Part shown: one piece after another, positions 57,307 to 64,000 of the stretch
Layout: each line of letters begins with the position of its first letter
Numbering within the stretch: position 1 is the stretch's first letter
NCBI RefSeq assembly: GCF_963855985.1
Contig: NC_087112.1
Coordinates: 6,698,501 to 6,762,500 of the forward strand
From: Ostrinia nubilalis
Taxonomy: Eukaryota > Arthropoda > Insecta > Lepidoptera > Crambidae
DNA length: 64,000 nt
Direction of reading: 5' to 3'
Made by a program: the position numbers and the translations under genes
Notes under the pieces: generated by a model
The model's input: only the letters and a program-made list of their open reading frames with translations
Database searches by the model: none
What the model was told of the DNA's origin: nothing

Positions 57307-58304
57307 CACCCTTCACTCCTAGTCCTGGTGGAAACACCTCGCCGCATGGTCATTGGTCAGATTACGGATGTCACTAGGTCATTTCAGCAAATAGGTCACC
57401 GTCACCTACCGCTCGATTTGGTTCCTCCCACATTGTTAAGAAGATTAAGAAGACCAGTTGCTCGTTTATGAGATTCTAACAGCAGTAGACTGCTTTATTA
57501 TAAAATCAACATCATCAGGCCATTTAGTCTCCACAAGGCAAAAGCAAGATTTGGCCTACATTACCCACCCTGGCCAGACGAGTCGGGGCCGCATTTTAAG
57601 ACAAGATATTAAATAAACAATAAACTAGCTGAACGGATTGACTTGTTTCATTGTACTCTGGGTGAATTCACAAAGATGACGCTTTTTAATTTATGTTATT
57701 CTTAGGTTTATTTGTATATTTTCATTTAATTTACTTAAAAAAAAATTACTATTGTTACGTTCCTGTCATATTTCGCTTGTCTATTGTATTGGATTTATGT
57801 AAAAATAGGCTTAAGCTTGGAAATAAATAAATAAATAAATAAAATAATTATTATAGCATTTGACTATGAAAGAACGTAGATGTGTGATACGTATAAGTTC
57901 ATTTCAATGAGAATAAGGTCAAATCGACCTCAAAATCCGATAAAACCATTTCGCGATACTACATGCGACCGACAGGTAATCTGTGCCAGCTTCATTGCAA
58001 TATTCCATCTATATTATCTAGTCGGCAAACAAACCGTGAATAGTCGGTTTTTGCCGGTGAAGTTCCATTTAGAACGGAATAGGTTCGTCCAAAAGGCTTT
58101 TTGAATCAAATATGACAGGTTATTTTAGTTTCGTTTGTTTGGATTTTAATAAACCAGTCAGTTTGTTTGTAGTTTTCAAATGGTTAGTATGACAGTAAGA
58201 ATTTTGTGTTATCTATTTGGTATAACCAGAAATTATGTGTCTTAGAATTTTTTTTTGATGCAAGACAAGGCAGTTATTTGAGATGCAGTCTAGGATGGTA
58301 CATA
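57307..58304. other. No supported gene; AAAT microsatellite
   Basis: Positions 57821-57844 hold about six AAAT units. A 61-codon plus-strand ORF runs out of the MITE (57286-57471) and has no support. Confidence 0.45.
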
Positions 58305-58410
58305 TTATCTGCCCTGTAAGTGCCCATTCACTCTCGCCTTGAAAAGGCCCGGATTATAGTGTTCAGGAAAGACAGCAGCAGGCAGCGGATTCCAGTCCCT
58401 GCTGTTCAAT
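58305..58410 (-). pseudogene. LINE reverse-transcriptase C-terminal tail fragment
   Basis: The minus strand encodes NSRDWNPLPAAVFPEHYNPG, then LFKARVNGHLQGR and a stop. The W-N-x-LP-x-x-VFP-x-x-Y ... FKxRVxxHL pattern is the usual end of Jockey/CR1-type LINE reverse-transcriptase ORFs. Only about 33 residues are recognisable. The upstream frame continues but does not resemble the family. Confidence 0.75.
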
Positions 58411-59215
58411 AAACAGTCAAAGATACGTTTAGGCACATAGATAATAGCCTGACATGAATGTGTAATATCATATTGTAAGATTTCCAAAAAAGGTAATTTG
58501 GTAAAGAAATGGTATTCCGACAGATTTGTTCAATCCGCCATTAAAACAATGGGAACAATTTCCAAAAAACAAAATTAAAAAGTACTTTGTATTTAATACG
58601 CGAAGGCGCAATAAATTATTATTATAAATGGGAGCTTAAACTGGAACGAAACAAAACGAATTTTCCAAAGCTCCGTCAGTATTGGAAAATATCCTTTGCG
58701 AAATTTTGAAGCAGAAACGCGATTTTGTTGGGAAGCTATTATGAATATTTGGAGTGTTATGTACACAGTTTATAGTTAATATGTAGACAACAATGTAATA
58801 ACTTAATCTGTGGCTCAACAAGAGTTAAGGCATCGCCTGTGTAGGTTGCGGACTTAAGGTAGACTTGCTGTTGGTAGTGAGCTTTAGTATTTTACCTAAA
58901 TTCAGTACCTGACATTGTTGGTTTGGTATTGTGAGCAATGTCTGAACTGAAAACATTCGTGGCCAACCGCGGTCACGGGAAGGCTTCAATATCTAGGCTG
59001 AGAAAAATGCTTTCGAATACGAAGCATTCCTCAAACCAGCTCCAAGTAACACATGCACATCACCAGGCGTGCTAAAGTTTTCGTCAGCAAGTTTACAATT
59101 GGACAGCACATATACGACAATTTTCCAGCACATTCACTGATGACTTCAGAAGTTGATGAAGGTGATGAAAAATGGCATGAGGAATTAATTGTTAAGTAAG
59201 GGATCAACTTGTGTA
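58411..59215. other. No supported gene
   Basis: AT-rich DNA; a 61-codon minus-strand ORF (58636-58821) is unsupported. Confidence 0.4.
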
Positions 59216-59302
59216 AGAAGTTAGTGTCTCGAAGTAGTGGTAGGGTTGAGACGTGTAATAGTGCTCTTTGGGAGCCTAGTTGCATAAATAAATGATTCGA
59301 TT
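59216..59302 (+). repeat. Dispersed repeat with 'acgtgtaatagtgctc' block, copy 3
   Basis: CGAAGTAGTGGTAGGGTTGA, then GACGTGTAATAGTGCTCTTT and a CATAAATAAATGATTCG end, match the copies at 17185 and 31868. It is partial and diverged. The 103-codon minus-strand ORF covering it is not supported. Confidence 0.55.
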
Positions 59303-59796
59303 TGCTATGAAAATCGTATCCATGCGATATCCAGGCAAACAAACTAAGGGTAGAAGAAAATTAAAATTCATACTAATGTGGGTACTTTAACAAAATTTCA
59401 GCAAACATTTTCAACTTCGCTATTTATAAAAACGCGCGCTGATGAGTGTCGTATTTTCTTCCTGTTCCAAATTGCTTTCTGGGAATATCCGATGTCGGCC
59501 ATTTTTATTCCAAGTGGCTGTCGAAATTAAATAATGCATCTTTCGGGACAGACGTTGATATAAATTACAAAATTGGCCACGTGAGAGTTATCCGTTTGCA
59601 GAGGATCCCGTACGTTAGATTCTGGTATTTTTTTCCTGTAATACACCATAATAATTTATTAACGTCTATTGATATGGAGTTTATCAAGGAATCAAGCCTA
59701 GGATCGAAAGACGTCAAGCGTTCAATTCTCTAACAATTAGTAACAATGAAGGTAGACGTCTAGCATCCAACTGTCAATGAGATTATGATTCATCAA
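59303..59796. other. No supported gene
   Basis: A 95-codon plus-strand ORF (59446-59733) has no recognisable domain or context. Confidence 0.4.
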
Positions 59797-59925
59797 AATC
59801 ATCATCATTTCAGCCATAGGACGTCCACTGCTGAACATAGGCCTCCCTCAATGATTTCCACAATGGCCGGTTGGTGGCGGCCTGCATCCAGCGCCCCTTC
59901 TCGCTACCTTTATGAGATTATTTTT
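59797..59925 (-). mobile_element. RTE-like LINE 3' tail
   Basis: TCATCATCATTTCAGCCATA, then GGACGTCCACTGCTGAACAT and CCGGTTGGTGGCGGCCTGCA, continues to CTACCTTTATGAGA. It is one of the longer tails and shares its inner boundary (CTTTATGAG) with the copy at 22431. Confidence 0.85.
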
Positions 59926-60528
59926 AAGCTAGACGAATCCAAATTAAAAATTAGTATGTGGCATCCATACAACGATACCAGCAATATTTTATTCATGAAA
60001 CAAATAAAGCAGTTTCATACAATTTATCAGTAACAAAATCCACTTTCAGAACTAAACGATAAATTAAAGTCAGCCGGAGTCTCAAGGGAGTAATTAAACA
60101 GGGTGACAACAATTCCGAATCGTACTCGGATCTCAATTAACAACTTTTCTTCTGAGACTATTATCAACAATATTAACTCGCTGACCTTTCGCGGCACTAA
60201 TCTAGAAACTTGAGTGAGAAAGCGCTAGATGGAACTTACTTCTTCAAGCACTTTAATCGGGTCAGGAATCAGGATCATAAGTTAAATTATATTTTTTTCA
60301 TCTCAAGTTAAGTCTTCTATTTTTCTATCGCAATTTCTTGACTTATCTAAGCCCAACTCGTATCGTACATGCCTTAAAGTTTTACGAATTGGGGAATCAC
60401 ACACACAGCAAATTATGATTAAATAAATGCTTTATCACCTAAAAGTCTACATGTCCTAAGGCTTTCAAAGCACCAGCAAACTTTTTAAAGCAACTTATTG
60501 AAAATCCAATCGCATTTATCATTGACTA
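59926..60528. other. No supported gene
   Basis: AT-rich DNA with nothing recognised. Confidence 0.4.
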
Positions 60529-61841
60529 GCGGCCGCCCGCGACTTCGTACGCGTGGATCCCGTTTTACCCCCTTCATCTATCTTACGCGGTTTAGATTTT
60601 TTCATACAAATGTTTTTTCCCGCTAACTCCCGTTCCCGTGAGAATTTTGCAATATTCTGTTGTAACTAAGCTTTAAATTTACTAAGGTACTATCGGGGAC
60701 TCGGACGCCTTGACACCTTAAGGGCCTAAATTGTTTGCACACGCACGCTCGATTATGCTACGCCCCGTTCATTCATGTTTCGGGTCTAAGCAGCGTCGGC
60801 GCACCACTGTAGATGTTTGCCCTAGCAAACCAAGCTCTATGTAAAGCGTTTAGGATTGAGTATTGCTTATTACCCGCATCCGTAGCGCTCGTTTGGCAAC
60901 GTCGCATTTTAGTCAATTTGAAACCCAGTAAAGAATCGCTACAAAATATTATATGGGGCTTCGTGTAAAATTTGAACTAGCGATTGCTCGCTCGGGTCAC
61001 AAAATTGGTATCGCACATTGTAACTGCAATTTCCCGAGAAAAAAGTAGCCCTTTCTATAAATTATTGTTGATATTAAGAGTGTAAATCTCATGATATTAG
61101 TTTAGCTAGTTAAGGCGAGAAATACAAAATCATACAGTTACTTTCGAATTTTACTTATTTAATAGGTATTTAATTTATTCGGAACTTATAATTTATAAAC
61201 AATATGTTATTGAATTAATTAGTAAAGAGTTAAGGAATATTTGTGGCTTAAAAACAATTATTGTAAGATCTGGCTACATAATAACTTTCTTAAATCCTTG
61301 AATGTAAATAAAAACCTATAATAGGTTTCTATTTATTTTTAATACATTAGCAACTTTTGTTTTCCGTTTTAAAGAAACACTTATCTACGTTATTACAATT
61401 TAATACAAATATTGCACTAGGTAGCAATGATCCAGGTAATTGGTTATCGTAAATATTATAATATTAAGTTAGTTTTATTTCAAATTCAATTTTTTATTGC
61501 ACATTAAGTGTCTTTACACAAGGTCTTAAATCAATAACAATTAAACTTAAAACGAAATAATACTTAAACAGTTAACAATGTATAGATAAGTATGTAAGTA
61601 AATATTATGTATAAGAATTAAGATTTATTTTGAGAGGCATGGTTCAGTAATCGCGCGGAGGTCAATAAAAAGGCAATCAAACAGTCCAATTACTAGCACG
61701 GGTCAACACAAAACAAAATCAATCGGTTAATGATCACAAAACTTCACAAAAAAACAAAGGAGAGAATATGTCGACAGTTCGCCAAAGTAAAAAGCAGACA
61801 GACCTCGTATAAAAACACAATATTAAATAATAATTAACTTT

Positions 61842-62258
61842 AAAAAAAAAAACCGACTTCAAATGCGTGAACACAAAAAAAACTAAAAATTGAAAATATT
61901 GCGTATAAAAAAGTTCATCCCCAATTTTCCACCCTTGGGGGTGAAATATTTTCTTCAAATTCGCATGAAACCACCCTTTTGATAATACCTATTCAACAAA
62001 AAAATAATCGTTCAAATTGATTTATAATCGGCGGAGATATTGCGTATAAAAAAGTTCATCCCCAATTTTCCACCCTTGGGGGTTGTTTTTTCTATTATTA
62101 AACTTAAATGGGACCACCTTTGAGGTATTACCTATACGCAGAAAAAAGATTTGTTCAAATCGGTTCATAATTGGCGGAGTTATCGCGTAACAAACATAGA
62201 AAAAAAAAACATACGGGTCGAATTGAGAACCTCCTTTTTTGAAGTCGGTTGAAAAATA
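61842..62258. mobile_element. Nested element with ACCGACTTCAA ends
   Basis: The left end AAAACCGACTTCAAATGCG and, inverted, the right end CAACCGACTTCAAAAAAGGA are a pair I know from many lepidopteran sequences. The interior has a tandem duplication of about 140 bp: ATTGCGTATAAAAAAGTTCA with CCCCAATTTTCCACCCTTGG occurs at 61899 and 62039. ORFs of 74 and 98 codons on the minus strand read through it and are judged non-genic. Confidence 0.65.
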
Positions 62259-62302
62259 CATATCTATTTGTTTGTAACCAAATTCTATTATAAAAATTCT
62301 AA

Positions 62303-62420
62303 GGCTGAGTTGCACCATCTTACTTTAACTTTGACAAACGTCAAAAGTCTGTCAAATTCCATACAAAAAGCACCGGTTACCGTTATAGCTACGGTCAAAG
62401 TTAGGTGGTGCAACTCAGCC
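62303..62420 (-). mobile_element. 118-bp MITE 'GGCTGAGTTGCACC', copy 4 (inverted)
   Basis: Exactly 118 bp with TAA on both sides, in the opposite orientation to copies 1 and 3 (ACTTTGACAAACGTCAAAAG lies on the left). It is nested in the 1.97-kb element at 60690. Confidence 0.85.
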
Positions 62421-63262
62421 TAAAACTGAGAAAGATTGAAAAAAAAGAAACATTTCGTTTTAAACCTTAACCGTATGACAATAAAGTGCACAATGGTATT
62501 TCGTATTGCAACCTAAGCCCTGATTGTCTCTTATTGGTCGTAGTAAAAATATAGTAAAATGCGTAACCAATTAGAGACGGGGTGAGCACGTGACCGGAGC
62601 GATGCGCTTACGCTAAAATTTCTACAAAGTGGTCAGGCGGAAGAGTCCCCGATAGTACCTGCATGCCAAATTTCAAGCGTCTATCTTACGTGGCTTAGAT
62701 TTTTTCATACAAATGTTTTTTCCCGCTAACTCCCGTTCCCGTAAGAATTTTGCAATATCCTGTTATAACTAAGCTTTAAGTTTACTAAGGTACCTGCATG
62801 CCAAATTTCAAGCGTCTAACTTAAGCGGTTTAGATTTTTCATACAAAAGGATTTTCCCTCTTGTTCCCGTTTCCGTGGGAATTTCGGGAATTCCTTGTTG
62901 TAACTAAGCTCTAAGTTTACTAAGGTACCTACATGCCAAAATTCAAGCGTCTAACTTAAGCGGTTTAGATTTTACATACAAAAGGATTTTCCCGCTAATT
63001 CCCGTTCCCGTGGGAATTCCTAAGTATTCTATAACCTGCCCAGGAGTATGAAGAATAATTGTACCAAGTTTCGTTAAAATCCGTCGAGTAGTTTTTGTTT
63101 CTATAAGGAACATACAGACAGACAGACAGACAGACAGACAAAAATTTTACTGATTGCATTTTTGGCATCAGTATCGATCACTCATCACCCCCTGATAGTT
63201 ATTTTGAAAATATATTTCATGTAAAGAATTGACCTCTCTACAGATTTATTATAAGTATAGAT

Positions 63263-63811
63263 TTTGTATCTTTTGCTTTAATTTACGTACTTTAATTAAG
63301 CTTCAAGCATTAAAGCTGAATCCAACATTTCGTACTAGCATTTTCCAAACAGGATTATCCCTCGTACTTCAATATTAATGGCCACCCTAGCGATGAGGGT
63401 GATTGCCTAATCTGAGCATTAGTGTCTCAGGTGCATACAGACAGAGACGTGACGCACGTAATGGTATACTTTGTTGTAATCACTTTAAGTGGTTCTTTTT
63501 AATGTGTTTAATGATTAATTTCATAGTATCTATTTGTAAAACAATGTTCAAAGTAACAGTATAAAAAGTGCTCAATATTAATGAACTCAAAATCCATACA
63601 AATGTAGCCGGTAGCCGAAAGTTAGTACATAAATGGTGGGCGAAAATTTCACTCTGGAAGCATTTCCATGTTCATCAATTTTGCCTTTAAACGGATATCG
63701 GATAATTGGATATATAGGCATCTATTCTAGTGTTGTGGCAATTATCTGACGATTCTCTAGTACCGATAATGACTTAATTAACCATAACTTTGCATCTATA
63801 TCAACTGTTTG
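63263..63811. other. AT-rich DNA, nothing recognised
   Basis: No repeat or gene is recognised between the dispersed repeat and the RTE fragment. Confidence 0.4.
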
Positions 63812-64000
63812 GGTTCGTCTTCGAACATAGGCCTCCTCTTCAACCTTCCCTTCTTTTCAACTACTTTTTACTACTTTTAAGCTTTTGTCCCCGGACACTT
63901 ACATCCAGTTTATTCCAGCCTGTTGCCAGATATCATCTGTTCATCTTTTAAGCGGTCTTCCTCTGCCGTGGTAATGATTGTAGAGTCTCCACTCCAAGAT
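63812..64000 (-). pseudogene. RTE-like LINE C-terminus, running off the window edge
   Basis: On the minus strand, 63985-63900 or so encodes HGRGRPLKR, a stop, then TDDIWQQAGINWM, matching the RGRPxxRWTDDIxxxAGxxWM signature. Downstream, GAGGAGGCCTATGTTCGAAG gives EEAYVRRR. It belongs to another RTE subfamily (EEA-FVRR tail), with the W of RW replaced by a stop. The upstream part lies outside the window. Confidence 0.7.

Larger units (their letters stand above)
60690..62655. mobile_element. 1.97-kb TA-flanked element (CTATCGGGGACTC ends)
   Basis: Perfect 13-bp inverted ends, CTATCGGGGACTC, continue into GGACGCCT and TTCCGCCT. They are inserted in the middle of a GGTACC-containing repeat, giving TA (or GTAC) on both sides. 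Joining the flanks restores the tandem unit of the host repeat (AAGGTACCTGCATGCC). No transposase is seen. It contains a further inverted-repeat element (61842-62258) and a 118-bp MITE (62303). Confidence 0.85.
60529..63262 (+). repeat. 'ctagcggccgcccgcgacttcg' dispersed repeat, split by insertion
   Basis: The 5' part (60529-60689) starts ACTAGCGGCCGCCCGCGACT and contains CCGTTTTACCCCCTTCATCT. The 3' part (62656-63262) ends TTATAAGTATAGATT after an ACAG microsatellite (63114-63140). The 3' part holds three tandem units of about 135 bp, each starting TACCTGCATGCCAAATTTCA or a close variant (62656, 62791, 62924) and containing CGGTTTAGATTTT and CCCGTTCCCGT. The first unit is shared with the 5' part. 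It is the same superfamily as the repeats at 30453-32632. Confidence 0.75.

Noticed and set aside
60690..62655. LTR retrotransposon or 4-bp-duplication element
   Set aside because: GTAC occurs on both sides, but the inverted end CTATCGGGGACTC with TA duplication explains the junction equally well. There are no TG...CA long terminal repeats or primer-binding site.

Overview
This window looks like nuclear DNA of a moth or butterfly (Lepidoptera). It is AT-rich and gene-poor, and full of repeat families I associate with that order: at least thirteen truncated RTE-like LINE tails carrying the 'GGACGTCCACTGCTG' block, tRNA-derived SINEs, the 'gcttttgcccgcggcttc' dispersed repeat, and many inverted-repeat elements flanked by TA, TAA, TTAA or 8-bp duplications. 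The species cannot be told from the sequence.

Only one piece looks like a host protein-coding gene: a first coding exon on the minus strand at 20683-20831. It encodes 49 residues of a coiled-coil N-terminus, with a CpG-rich upstream region and a good splice donor. If it is real, the 20.6 kb to its left are probably intron 1 of that gene. No other coding exon, RNA gene or CRISPR array could be supported.

Layout. 1-5.7 kb: AT-rich DNA with a short RTE tail and a 118-bp MITE. 5.7-16.05 kb: an old tandem duplication of a unit of about 2.2 kb. The two copies were invaded separately, so each shows the empty site of the other's insertions: a hAT-like element and an RTE fragment in unit 1; two TA-flanked elements, an RTE fragment and a piggyBac-like element in unit 2. 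16-20 kb: RTE, SINE and MITE fragments and local tandem duplications. 20.7-21 kb: the coiled-coil exon and its promoter region. 21.2-24.7 kb: several palindromic MITEs, a 1.2-kb element studded with 14 copies of GTTTTCGTCC, and a perfect 40-bp-arm palindrome. 25-33 kb: SINEs and LINE-derived repeats. 33.4-34.8 kb: a 1.4-kb foldback element whose two arms carry the same 62-codon ORF. 35-42.7 kb: a nested MITE, a truncated Jockey-like LINE, a SINE, a 2.1-kb element studded with GTCGTAAAGGAC-like motifs, and a decayed reverse transcriptase. 46.7-48 kb: a foldback element with a very G-rich minisatellite in its loop. 49-59 kb: sparse DNA with LINE tail fragments, local tandem repeats and one MITE. 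60.5-63.3 kb: a dispersed repeat split by a 1.97-kb TA-flanked element that itself holds two smaller elements. 63.8-64 kb: another RTE fragment.

The features do not form a pathway. They are layers of transposition, and their value is that several insertions have exact boundaries, target-site duplications and paralogous empty sites inside the same window. All family names come from reading motifs by eye; no database was searched.
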